A stretch of 64,000 bases of DNA from JBGUVL01 sp045134375 (GTDB lineage Bacteria > Bacillota_I > Bacilli_A > Erysipelotrichales > Erysipelotrichaceae), in NCBI GenBank assembly GCA_045134375.1, contig JBGUVL010000035.1, positions 13,714 to 77,713 on the forward strand, written 5' to 3'. Below the pieces are notes generated by a model. That model was not told the origin of the DNA. It saw only the letters and a program-made list of their open reading frames with translations, and did not search any database. The translations under genes were made by a program, and so were the position numbers. Position 1 is the first letter of the stretch. The number at the start of each line of letters is the position of its first letter. Shown here in pieces: positions 43,058 through 51,581 of this stretch.

Positions 43058-43903
43058 ATGAAAAGTAAAAATTTTAAGCAATTTCTTCATCGTCTGAGAG
43101 GGAATCAGCAGATGATGATTGGGTTGGTTCTTCTGATAATATTGATATTAGTAGCGATTTTTGGACCATCTCTTGCGCCACATAATCCAAAATATTTAAA
43201 TGATCACACACTGGCGGCGCCAGGTGGAGATTATCTTTTAGGAACGGATAATTTAGGTCGTGATGTATTTTCAATGATACTACACAGTGTAAGAACTTCT
43301 TTGATCATCGGCTTTATAGCGGCGATGATTTCCGGATTCATTGGTGTTGCAGTAGGTGGAATTGCCGGATTCTTTGGTGGTACCCTTGATAAGGTGTTGA
43401 ATGAAATTATGAATATTTTCATGATGTTACCTACCTTCTTCTTGATCTTATTAGTTGTTGCGTTGTTTGGTAGTAGCATGATGAATGTAATGATTATTAT
43501 TGGGGTTACTTCTTGGGTAAGCAATGCTCGCTTAATGCGCGCACAGGCAATCTCGTTGAAGGAACGTACGTTTGTGAAAAGTGCAATCACAATGGGAGAA
43601 AGCAAATGGCATATTTTGCTTCATCACATTATTCCTAATGGAATCTTCCCTGTTATTGCACAGACGACAATGAATATTTCGGGTGCAATTTTAACGGAAG
43701 CAGGATTATCTTTCTTAGGTTTGGGAGATCCAAATGTATTCTCACTGGGTCAGATCATCAATAATGGAAAGATGTATATGCCTCGCTGTTGGTGGATTTG
43801 TACCTTCTCTGGGATTGCTATTGTAATCATTGTATGGACATTCTTCCTTATTGGTGATGGACTCAACCGCATCCTAAGTCCGAAAATGGATGCCAATAAG
43901 TAA
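43058..43903 (+). CDS. Oligopeptide ABC transporter permease OppC/DppC-like
   Basis: This 281-residue permease is the partner of OppB. It has the OppC_N segment (HRLRGNQQMMIGLVLL), FGPSLAPHNPKYLN, LGTDNLGRDVFSMILHSVRTS, and the EAA loop with AITMGESKWHILLHHIIPN. AGGAG lies nine bases before ATG 43058; the Met at 43049 would leave no spacing. Confidence 0.93.
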   Translation: MKSKNFKQFLHRLRGNQQMMIGLVLLIILILVAIFGPSLAPHNPKYLNDHTLAAPGGDYLLGTDNLGRDVFSMILHSVRTSLIIGFIAAMISGFIGVAVGGIAGFFGGTLDKVLNEIMNIFMMLPTFFLILLVVALFGSSMMNVMIIIGVTSWVSNARLMRAQAISLKERTFVKSAITMGESKWHILLHHIIPNGIFPVIAQTTMNISGAILTEAGLSFLGLGDPNVFSLGQIINNGKMYMPRCWWICTFSGIAIVIIVWTFFLIGDGLNRILSPKMDANK

Positions 43904-43918
43904 GGGGGAGGATCGTTT

Positions 43919-44893
43919 ATGCATTTACTTGAGATAAAAAATGTCAATATCGCTTATAAAACAGGGAATAAAAAAGTGAAAGCGGTAAGAAATGTTTCTC
44001 TTACTATTGATGAGCAAGAATCGGTAGGAATTGTTGGCGAAAGTGGTAGTGGAAAAAGTACGCTAGCAATGGGTATTCTTCGCTTACTACCGGAAAATAT
44101 TATTGAAGTATCCGGAGAAGCATTGTTAGAAGGAAAAGATATCTTCCAGATGAGTGATAAAGAATTGCATGAATGCCGTTGGAAAACAATGTCAGTAATT
44201 TTTCAAAAGGCAATGAACTCTCTTTCTCCCGTACATCGTATTGGAAAACAAATGGAAGATATTTATCGGGTTCATTATCCAGATGAGTCCAATGAAAATA
44301 TTAAAAATAGAATCTATGAGCTATTAAAGATCGTAAACTTATCGGAACGTGTTTATACTTCTTATCCACATGAATTAAGTGGGGGAATGATGCAGCGTGT
44401 TGCGATTGCATTATCTTTGATTTTCTCACCTAAATTGTTAATTATGGATGAAGCGACAACTGCTCTTGATGTGGTTACACAAAGTCAGATTTTGAATGAA
44501 ATCATGGAATTGGAAAAAAAGATGAAAATCGCCAGAATCATGATTACGCATGATGTTTCGGTAGTAGCTTCTACTTGCAAACGTGTCGTTGTTATGTATG
44601 CCGGAGAATTGATGGAACAAGGGGATGTAAAAGATGTATTATTAAATCCACAACATCCTTATACGCAAGGACTTCTGAATTCTTTCCCAAGTTTTAAAGG
44701 AGAAAGAGGAAATCTGAAAGGAATTGAAGGAAGTCTTCCTGATCTATCACGGCCATTAGAAGGTTGCGTATTTGCAGATCGTTGTCCACATGCATGCGAA
44801 CGTTGTTTTAAAGAAAAACCAAAACAACACGAAGTAGGAGATAGATGGAGTGTCAGCTGTCATCTTTCGGAAGGAGGGAAACAGCATGACTAA
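43919..44893 (+). CDS. Oligopeptide ABC transporter ATPase OppD/DppD-like
   Basis: This ATPase has Walker A GESGSGKST, signature LSGGMMQRVAIALSL, and Walker B LLIMDEATTALD. The C-terminus carries the oligopeptide/dipeptide extension with CVFADRCPHACERC, a cysteine cluster that in related proteins binds an iron-sulfur or metal site. GGGGGAGG sets the start. It overlaps the next gene by eight bases. Confidence 0.94.
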   Translation: MHLLEIKNVNIAYKTGNKKVKAVRNVSLTIDEQESVGIVGESGSGKSTLAMGILRLLPENIIEVSGEALLEGKDIFQMSDKELHECRWKTMSVIFQKAMNSLSPVHRIGKQMEDIYRVHYPDESNENIKNRIYELLKIVNLSERVYTSYPHELSGGMMQRVAIALSLIFSPKLLIMDEATTALDVVTQSQILNEIMELEKKMKIARIMITHDVSVVASTCKRVVVMYAGELMEQGDVKDVLLNPQHPYTQGLLNSFPSFKGERGNLKGIEGSLPDLSRPLEGCVFADRCPHACERCFKEKPKQHEVGDRWSVSCHLSEGGKQHD

Positions 44894-45884
44894 TGCATTG
44901 GAAGTCAAAAATTTAAAAAAGCATTACATTCAGAAAAAAGTCGTAAAAAAAGACGGTAAGAAAAGTAGTAAACAGATCGTTAAAGCGGTCGATGGCGTAT
45001 CTTTTGAACTTAAAAAAGGAGAAATCCTTGGTGTTATTGGAGAAAGTGGTTGTGGGAAATCCACATTAGGAAGATTGTTGGTTTCATTAGAAAAACCAAC
45101 CGAAGGAGAAGTCTTGCTGAATGGAACTTCGGCAGCAGAATTACTGAAAAAGGATCGACTTCAGTATCGTAAGACATCACAGATTATTTTCCAAAATCCT
45201 TTTGATACCTTTGATCCAAGACATACGATACGAAAGATTATGATGAGTTCTATGAAACTTCATAATATTGGAGAAAATGAAGAAGCACGCTTGGAGATTT
45301 GTAAAAAGACATTAAATGAGGCGGGGTTGCATCCTGCGGAAGATTACTTGGATCGTTTCCCATTTGAACTTTCCGGAGGACAATTGCAGCGTATTTCTAT
45401 TTTGCGAAGTATGATGCTGAATCCTACTTTCTTAGTAGCGGATGAACCAATCTCCATGCTGGATGTTTCGATTCGTGCGGATATCATTCGTATGTTACAG
45501 GATTTAACGAAGCAAAACGATACCGCATTAGTATTTATTTCTCATGATATTGCGACAACTAGGTATATTTCTGATCGCGTTGCGGTAATGTATCTTGGAA
45601 AAATTGTCGAAATGGGAAAAACCGATGATATCTTGCATACACCAAGTCATCCATATACCCAAGCATTGATTAGTAATTGTGCTTCATTGGATCCATTAGA
45701 AGAGAGAGATGTGATCTCTTTGGAAGGAGAACCACCAACGCCAATCAATACAGGACCGGGTTGCTATTTTGCTCCTCGATGTCAGCATGCTTGTGAACGA
45801 TGTTGGAAAGAGTACCCAGAATATCGAACGAAGAAAAATGGTGTTAAGGTTGCATGTTTCTTAGTAGAGGATGGTAGTGAATGA
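44886..45884 (+). CDS. Oligopeptide ABC transporter ATPase OppF/DppF-like
   Basis: This is the second ATPase of the importer. Walker A is GESGCGKST, the signature LSGGQLQRISILRSM and Walker B LVADEPISMLD. The C-terminal CYFAPRCQHACERC cluster matches that in the partner ATPase. ATG 44886 follows GGAAGGAGG. Its stop overlaps the start of an M14 peptidase gene as ATGA, which ties the peptidase to transporter expression. Confidence 0.94.
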   Translation: MTNALEVKNLKKHYIQKKVVKKDGKKSSKQIVKAVDGVSFELKKGEILGVIGESGCGKSTLGRLLVSLEKPTEGEVLLNGTSAAELLKKDRLQYRKTSQIIFQNPFDTFDPRHTIRKIMMSSMKLHNIGENEEARLEICKKTLNEAGLHPAEDYLDRFPFELSGGQLQRISILRSMMLNPTFLVADEPISMLDVSIRADIIRMLQDLTKQNDTALVFISHDIATTRYISDRVAVMYLGKIVEMGKTDDILHTPSHPYTQALISNCASLDPLEERDVISLEGEPPTPINTGPGCYFAPRCQHACERCWKEYPEYRTKKNGVKVACFLVEDGSE

Positions 45885-47263
45885 AAAACTATCAAGCAAT
45901 ATTAGATGATGTTTGTGATTACAAAGAATTCCTTACCGTGGAGGAAATGGATGCAAGTACATTGCAACTGCAAAAAGATTATCCTGAATTAGTGGAAGTG
46001 AGTGTTGCTGGATATTCGCGTGCGAATCATCCAATTTACTGCTTGAAAATTGGTAGTGGTGAAAAAAATGCGTTGCTGTTTGGCTGTCCTCATCCCAATG
46101 AGCCGATTGGGGCAATGATGTTGGAATACTTCTCACGTGCCTTGTGTGAACACCAAGATTATTTGAGAGAAAGCAATTATACTTGGTATATTATTAAATG
46201 TATTGATATTGATGGTACCAAATTAAATGAAGGATGGTTCAAAGGACCATTCAATATCACTAATTATGCTCGTAATTTCTTCCGTCCCACTTCCTATGAG
46301 CAAGTCGAATGGACCTTTCCGATTCATTACAAGGAATATTCATTTGAAAATCCAATGCCAGAAACGAAGGCGTTGATGAAATTGATGGATGAAATAAAAC
46401 CAGATTTTATGTATTCTTTGCATAATGCAGGATTTGGTGGCGCTTATTGGTATCTAAGTGATGATATTCCAGAATTGTATCCACAGTTCTATCATGCAGC
46501 CCAAGGGAGAGGAGTTCCATTATCCTTGGGAGAAGCAGAAGCTCCTTTTATCCAACAATATGCACCAGCCGTCTTTAAAAATGAAGGTTTGGAAGCAGAA
46601 TATGATTATTTAGAAAAATTTAGTGAAGACAAAACGAAAGTGGCTTCCCGATTTGAATGTGGAACTAGTTCCGATGGGTATGCCTCTCGTTATGGAACGC
46701 ATTCGTTATTGACCGAGTTACCTTACTTTTATTCGCCAAAGATTGAAAGTGATATACCAATGTCATGGACGAGAAAAGAAGTAAAGATGAAAAGTGCAGC
46801 CATGGAAAAAGAGGAGTATCTTTCCATCAAAAAAGAATATGAAGCGTATCAATCCATGGTAAGTGATGATAATCCATTTACAAAAATGATTGAAATGATG
46901 GTAAAGGATCGAGATGAAACTTATCAGGAAACGCTGAATTTTGTAAATGACAATGAGAGTTATTTGCAGATTTGCAAAGAAAGTGAATACTTTGATTGTA
47001 TGGAGGTATCCCGCGTTTATCGTTTATTGATGTGGGGTATGTTAGTAAGAGGCGCCAAATTTGAACGCGCCAAAAGAATGGACGATACCGTGCATGTGTG
47101 GGATTCGATTATCGAACGATTGGAAACTATTTTCGCAGAAAAGGCTGAGGCTGTGGAACAAATTTCCTATTCGGTCGTTCCCATTCAAACACTTGTACGT
47201 ATCCAGCTTGAATCTGGTTTATTGATGGCAAGCTATATAGAAAAGAAAGGTGAAGAATTATGA
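45881..47263 (+). CDS. M14 family zinc carboxypeptidase, paralogue C, in the opp operon
   Basis: The 460-residue protein is the third member of the M14 set, inserted between OppF and the binding protein with ATGA overlaps at both ends. Zinc and catalytic residues are at His71, Glu74, His181 (YSLHNAGFGG) and Glu279 (LLTELPYF). It differs from A and B in several loops, for example ALHNAGFGGAYWYLSDD-type differences after the third ligand. No signal peptide is present. The overlap fits digestion of peptides straight after import. Confidence 0.9.
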   Translation: MKNYQAILDDVCDYKEFLTVEEMDASTLQLQKDYPELVEVSVAGYSRANHPIYCLKIGSGEKNALLFGCPHPNEPIGAMMLEYFSRALCEHQDYLRESNYTWYIIKCIDIDGTKLNEGWFKGPFNITNYARNFFRPTSYEQVEWTFPIHYKEYSFENPMPETKALMKLMDEIKPDFMYSLHNAGFGGAYWYLSDDIPELYPQFYHAAQGRGVPLSLGEAEAPFIQQYAPAVFKNEGLEAEYDYLEKFSEDKTKVASRFECGTSSDGYASRYGTHSLLTELPYFYSPKIESDIPMSWTRKEVKMKSAAMEKEEYLSIKKEYEAYQSMVSDDNPFTKMIEMMVKDRDETYQETLNFVNDNESYLQICKESEYFDCMEVSRVYRLLMWGMLVRGAKFERAKRMDDTVHVWDSIIERLETIFAEKAEAVEQISYSVVPIQTLVRIQLESGLLMASYIEKKGEEL

Positions 47264-48837
47264 AAAAATTATTAGCGCTGGGGTTATCATTATTGATGTG
47301 TGTTTCTCTTGTCGGCTGCGGTGGTAATGGCGGTAATGGCGAAGTAAGCGATGGTGGTACTTATATTATTGCTCAGCAGGGAGAACCAGCTTCATTAAAC
47401 CCTGATACGAATTCAGATGATTACTTATATGCAATCGCTCAGAATATGTTCAACCGTTTGGTTAAATTGAATAATAACTATGAAGTTCTTCCAGATTTGG
47501 CAACGGATTGGGAAATTTCTGATGATGCATTAACTTATACGTTTAATTTAAATAAGAAAGCAGAATGGTGGGATGGTGAACCAGTTACTGCGGATGATGT
47601 AAAATATACATTTGATACAATTGTTAGCAAAAGCTATGCAAATGCTAGTGTATTTGCTAATGTAGAAAGCATCGAAGCAAAAGATGAACACACAGTAGTA
47701 TTCCACATGGCAACTGCGGATGCAACTTTCTTATCTAACGTTGCATGGTATGGAACATTTATCTTACCTCAACACGAATTAGAAGGAACGGATTGGACAA
47801 CTTCTGATTTCAATGAAAATCCATTAGGTTCTGGACCATTCAAGTTCTCTAAATGGAATAAGGGAACCGATGTAAGATTAGTGAAAAATGAAAAGTATTG
47901 GGGAGATGTACCTCACTTAGATGAATTAGTTTATACCGTAATTCCTGATACAAATACCGCTTATCAAGCTTGGTTAAATGATGAAGTAGATGAAATTGCT
48001 TCTGCTAATATTCCAACAAGTGAAATTGAATCATTGAAAGAAACTGGTAACTATGTTTGGGTAGAACAAGAATGGCCTTCTCCTTACTATGTAACATTCA
48101 ATTTGAATGATGGACCATTCAAAGATGTAAAAGTACGTAAAGCAGCTGCTATGGGTATTGACCGTGATGAAGTAAGTAAAAAAGCATTCAACGGTTATAA
48201 ACCAGCAAACAACTATTATATTTCTCAGATTTATAAATCAAGCTTAAATGAAGAAGCAAAACAGCCAGATTATGATCCAAAAGGAGCTATGAAGCTGATT
48301 GAAGAAGCTGGATATAAGAAGAATAGTGATGGTTACTATTTTGAAACTACATTGACTATTTTTGAAGGATTTGAAGATGCTGCAACAGTTGTAACAGCTA
48401 ATCTTGAAAAGATTGGAATCAAATGCTCACTGAATGTTATTGATTACAATGTTTGGGAAGAAACCGTATGGAAGAACCAGAAATTTGACTTTACAATGGT
48501 AGCTGGATTCCAGGGACCAGATGTATTGGGTGCTGGACGTCGTTGGACAACAAATGGTGTTGTTAACGTTAACAACTACTCTAATGCAGAAGTTGATAAA
48601 CTTTATAATCAAGCATTAGCGGCATCTTCTCAGGAAGAAATTGATGACTGCATGAAGAAGATTCAGGCAATCTTAGCAGAAGATATCACATTAGTTACAA
48701 TGGTTAACTATACTGATGTTGCTGCATTTAAGAACTATGTACACGGACACCCAATGTATACAAATGATCAGGGTGGATCTAGAGATAAAGCTGGATTCTC
48801 TGAAATGACTTATGTTTGGGTTGATAGTGCAGAATAA
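47260..48837 (+). CDS. Peptide-binding lipoprotein OppA/DppA-like (SBP_bac_5)
   Basis: This 525-residue binding protein starts with a lipoprotein signal (LLALGLSLLMCVSLVGC), so it is anchored outside the membrane. The body follows the SBP_bac_5 pattern: YIIAQQGEPASLNPDTNSDD, ALTYTFNLNKKAEWWDGEPVTADDVKYTFD, NPLGSGPFKF and VRKAAAMGIDRDEV. It would capture peptides for the OppBCDF importer encoded upstream. It is the last gene of the operon and is followed by a strong terminator. Confidence 0.94.
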   Translation: MKKLLALGLSLLMCVSLVGCGGNGGNGEVSDGGTYIIAQQGEPASLNPDTNSDDYLYAIAQNMFNRLVKLNNNYEVLPDLATDWEISDDALTYTFNLNKKAEWWDGEPVTADDVKYTFDTIVSKSYANASVFANVESIEAKDEHTVVFHMATADATFLSNVAWYGTFILPQHELEGTDWTTSDFNENPLGSGPFKFSKWNKGTDVRLVKNEKYWGDVPHLDELVYTVIPDTNTAYQAWLNDEVDEIASANIPTSEIESLKETGNYVWVEQEWPSPYYVTFNLNDGPFKDVKVRKAAAMGIDRDEVSKKAFNGYKPANNYYISQIYKSSLNEEAKQPDYDPKGAMKLIEEAGYKKNSDGYYFETTLTIFEGFEDAATVVTANLEKIGIKCSLNVIDYNVWEETVWKNQKFDFTMVAGFQGPDVLGAGRRWTTNGVVNVNNYSNAEVDKLYNQALAASSQEEIDDCMKKIQAILAEDITLVTMVNYTDVAAFKNYVHGHPMYTNDQGGSRDKAGFSEMTYVWVDSAE

Positions 48838-48872
48838 TTTGATACAAAAATCGTTATTTTGATACATAAATG

Positions 48873-48919
48873 AAAAAATCCTGCAGGCTTCTACAGTTCA
48901 GCCACTGCAGGATTTTTTG
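48873..48919 (+). terminator. Terminator of the opp operon
   Basis: AAAAAATCCTGCAG pairs with CTGCAGGATTTTTT, with the T run in the right arm. Confidence 0.85.
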
Positions 48920-48934
48920 AAAGAAGGTGAAAAA

Positions 48935-49879
48935 ATGAAAAAAAGGAACATCGCGTTTGGTGTAGGAGCTGCTCTTATTGGAACGATGATTGGGATAGAG
49001 CGCTGTCTAGGAAAGAAAGAAATCAAACAGATCAAAGAATATGGAACGAAAATCGAAAGCGGTCATGGCAGAATGAATACGCTAGTACTAGGAGAGGGAG
49101 ATGAAACGATTGTTTTATTAAGTGGTTATGGGACGGCTTCTCCGATTCTAGATTTCAAACCGTTGGCACAGAAGCTAGCGGTATCATTTCGTGTGGTGAT
49201 TCTAGAGTATTTAGGCTATGGATGCAGTGAAGATACTACATTAAATCGAAGTGTAGAAAATATTTGCAGTGAAATTCACTCAGTAATGAAGCGTTTGAAG
49301 GTGGAGCACTTCTGGTTGATGCCGCACTCCATTTCTGGAGTATATGCTCTTGCTTATGCAAATCTTTATCCAGAGGAACTGGATGGTGTTTTAGCAATCG
49401 ATACCAGTATTCCTGAACAAACAGACTATATGAGTGCTTCCTTTGATATCTATTTTTCTAAGCTATTAGATTGGCTTTCATTAACTCGTCCATTATTAAA
49501 ATTAAAGCCACAGATGTTTCTTCCTGAAGAAGGAGTTTATGAAAAGGAGGATCGCAAGCAGATGAAACTTCGTCTGATGCGACATGGTACTTCCAAAGCC
49601 ATTGCGAATGAAGGAAAACAGATCAATAAAAATATGTTGCAATGTCGATTGCTTTCATTCCCAAAAGATCTCCCGGTATTAATGTTTGTCAGTGACGGAA
49701 ATATCAAAATGACCAAAGGCTGGTGGCAAACATTACATGAAAAACAGATTGCTTCATTGACAAATAAGGAAATGAAGATTTTGAAGGGTAGCCATTATCT
49801 GCATTGGAGCAACAGTGACATTATGGCAGAAGAAGCCAAACGATTTATTCAAAATCATCTTATCAAAAGAAATGCATAA
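48935..49879 (+). CDS. Alpha/beta hydrolase with N-terminal membrane segment
   Basis: The roughly 314-residue protein has a short hydrophobic N-terminus (IAFGVGAALIGTMIGI) and an alpha/beta hydrolase fold. MNTLVLGEGDETIVLLSGYGTASP begins the fold (first strand and oxyanion region), and PHSISGVYALAYA is the nucleophile elbow with Ser in GxSxG-like context. GSHYLHWSN near the end carries the catalytic His. Its substrate is unknown. ATG 48935 follows AAGGTG, with the start at 48917 rejected because it lies in the terminator. Confidence 0.82.
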   Translation: MKKRNIAFGVGAALIGTMIGIERCLGKKEIKQIKEYGTKIESGHGRMNTLVLGEGDETIVLLSGYGTASPILDFKPLAQKLAVSFRVVILEYLGYGCSEDTTLNRSVENICSEIHSVMKRLKVEHFWLMPHSISGVYALAYANLYPEELDGVLAIDTSIPEQTDYMSASFDIYFSKLLDWLSLTRPLLKLKPQMFLPEEGVYEKEDRKQMKLRLMRHGTSKAIANEGKQINKNMLQCRLLSFPKDLPVLMFVSDGNIKMTKGWWQTLHEKQIASLTNKEMKILKGSHYLHWSNSDIMAEEAKRFIQNHLIKRNA

Positions 49880-49934
49880 TATTTCTTCTTTGTAGTTGCA
49901 TAATCAATTTGTTTGTGGTTAAATATATGAGTAA

Positions 49935-50072
49935 AAATTATCAAGAGTTAGGTTAGAGAGTTAGCTCGTAGCCTATACCAACCTACCCTTTGTGGAAAGG
50001 TGGTTCTGCTAACATCGATAAGAGAAATCATATGAAAAATAAGTATGCCTTCTCTTATGGAGGCATTTTTTA
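49935..50072 (+). promoter_or_regulatory. SAM-I-type (S-box) riboswitch with terminator before metK
   Basis: TTATC (49938-49942) pairs with GATAA (50017-50021), and the AAGAG, ACCAACCT and AAGGTGG-CTGCTAA elements follow the SAM-I order, though several positions differ from the usual core. The platform is clear: GATAAGAGAA (50017-50026) is complementary to TTCTCTTAT (50050-50058), which lies in the loop of the terminator ATGCCT/AGGCAT-TTTTTT. Thus P1 formation frees the terminator. The position before metK fits SAM feedback. Confidence 0.75.
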
Positions 50073-50090
50073 TGCCAGAAAGGAGATATT

Positions 50091-51191
50091 ATGAAAGATT
50101 TTATTTTTACAAGTGAAAGTATTACCGAAGGACATCCAGATAAAATTTGCGATAAAATTGCTGATTCTATTTTGGATGCGGCATTAACGCAAGACCCAAA
50201 CAGTAAAATGGCAGTGGAAGCTACGATAAAAGACGATTTTGTATTAGTCTATGGGGAAGCAAATACAACAGCTTCCATTGATTATGAACAGATTGCTAAG
50301 GATACGATCAAAAAAATTGGCTACAATGAAGATTACACGGTTTTAGTGAAAGTAAACAAACAATCGGCTGAAATCAACTCGGCTGTAGTCAATCAAGAAG
50401 AGGGAGAAGTGGGAGCAGGAGATCAAGGAATCATGTTTGGCTATGCCTGTGATGAAACTAAGGAATTTATGCCAGCCCCAATTTATTATGCACATCAATT
50501 AGCGCTGCAGCTGACAAGAGTGCGTAAAACAAATCCAATGATCAAACCGGATGGAAAAACACAGGTGAGTGTGGAATATAAGGATCATAAAGTAAAACGT
50601 ATCGATACTATTGTTGTTTCGACACAACATAGTGCATCTATCACACAAGAGGAATTAAAAGAAGTCATCATGAAGGATGTTATTACACCAGTGATCGATG
50701 CGAATTTGATTGATGAAAATACAAAATTTCTAATTAATCCAAGCGGAAGCTTTGTGGTAGGAGGAAGCTTTGGTGATTCCGGAACAACCGGAAGAAAGAT
50801 CGTATGTGATACTTATGGTGGATGGGGAAGAATTGGTGGAGGATGCTTCTCTAGTAAAGATCCAAGTAAAGTTGACCGTAGTGCTGCTTACTATTGTCGC
50901 TATGTTGCAAAAAATGTTGTCGCAAATCAATTAGCAAGCCGTTGTGAAGTTCAGGTTGCTTATGCTATTGGTAAAAGCCATCCAGTTTCATTATGTGTGG
51001 ATACCTTTGGTACAGGGGTAAAGAGCGATGAGGAATTATTGGATATTATCAAAAATAACTTCAATTTTGAAGTAGGAAATATTATTCGAGAATTGGATTT
51101 GAAGCAACCTATTTATTCTAAGACAAGCTGTTATGGACACTTTGGTGATCCACAGTTTACTTGGGAAAAAATGAAAGAATTAAAATATTAA
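50091..51191 (+). CDS. metK: S-adenosylmethionine synthetase MetK
   Basis: MetK makes S-adenosylmethionine from methionine and ATP. Signatures are TEGHPDKICD, GAGDQGIMFGYA and GGSFGDSGTTGRKI. At 366 residues it is somewhat shorter than the usual 380-400. The region after GRIGG reads GCFSSKDPSKVDRS where most have GAFSGKDPTKVDRS, a small change near the active site with the lysine kept. AGGAGAT precedes the start. It is expressed behind the S-box riboswitch. Confidence 0.97.
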   Translation: MKDFIFTSESITEGHPDKICDKIADSILDAALTQDPNSKMAVEATIKDDFVLVYGEANTTASIDYEQIAKDTIKKIGYNEDYTVLVKVNKQSAEINSAVVNQEEGEVGAGDQGIMFGYACDETKEFMPAPIYYAHQLALQLTRVRKTNPMIKPDGKTQVSVEYKDHKVKRIDTIVVSTQHSASITQEELKEVIMKDVITPVIDANLIDENTKFLINPSGSFVVGGSFGDSGTTGRKIVCDTYGGWGRIGGGCFSSKDPSKVDRSAAYYCRYVAKNVVANQLASRCEVQVAYAIGKSHPVSLCVDTFGTGVKSDEELLDIIKNNFNFEVGNIIRELDLKQPIYSKTSCYGHFGDPQFTWEKMKELKY

Positions 51192-51393
51192 AAACAAAAT
51201 GTTTATGTCGGATCATGATTGACGATGAAAGACCAAAACATTTTGGTAATCGAGGTTTCAAAAAAGCTGGTTGTCCATTTCTTTGTTGATATTAAAGATG
51301 AAAAGGAATCAGCAAAAATAAAGTAAAGGATGGATGAACATAGAAATCCACTTATCCTTTAAATTGTTTTCATTAAATAAAAATATTTGATTC

Positions 51394-51437
51394 AAAAAAA
51401 GGGACCATTGGCAGCAATAGGGAATGGTTCTTTTTTT
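51394..51437 (+). terminator. Terminator between metK and D-aminoacylase-like gene
   Basis: AAAAAGGGACCATT pairs with AATGGTTCTTTTT, followed by more T. Confidence 0.8.
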
Positions 51438-51510
51438 CTTGTTTTATAAAAATAGAATAATACAATGTAGCAATAGAATAAAAATAGTATGATAAAATTT
51501 TACAAAAAAA

Positions 51511-51524
51511 TGAAAACGCTTACT
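51511..51524. promoter_or_regulatory. cre-like site (CcpA)
   Basis: TGAAAACGCTTACT matches the catabolite response element TGWAANCGNTNWCA at 13 of 14 positions. It lies on the -35 side of the promoter for the next gene, so CcpA should repress it when good sugars are present. Confidence 0.65.
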
Positions 51525-51552
51525 TGTTTTATGGACTACTTCGCGCTATGAT
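51524..51552 (+). promoter_or_regulatory. Promoter of the D-aminoacylase-like gene
   Basis: TTGTTT is followed after 17 bases by TATGAT. The cre-like site overlaps its upstream edge. Confidence 0.6.
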
Positions 51553-51581
51553 ATAAAAAATAGAGTTGAGAGGTACAATAT

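Larger units (their letters stand above)
51192..51581. other. 390-base gap: terminator, cre-like site and promoter
   Basis: No gene is seen. The gap holds a terminator at about 51394-51437, a cre-like element at 51511-51524 and a promoter at 51524-51552, all reported separately. A possible weaker hairpin (AAAGGAT and ATCCTTT) lies at 51325-51361. Confidence 0.6.
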
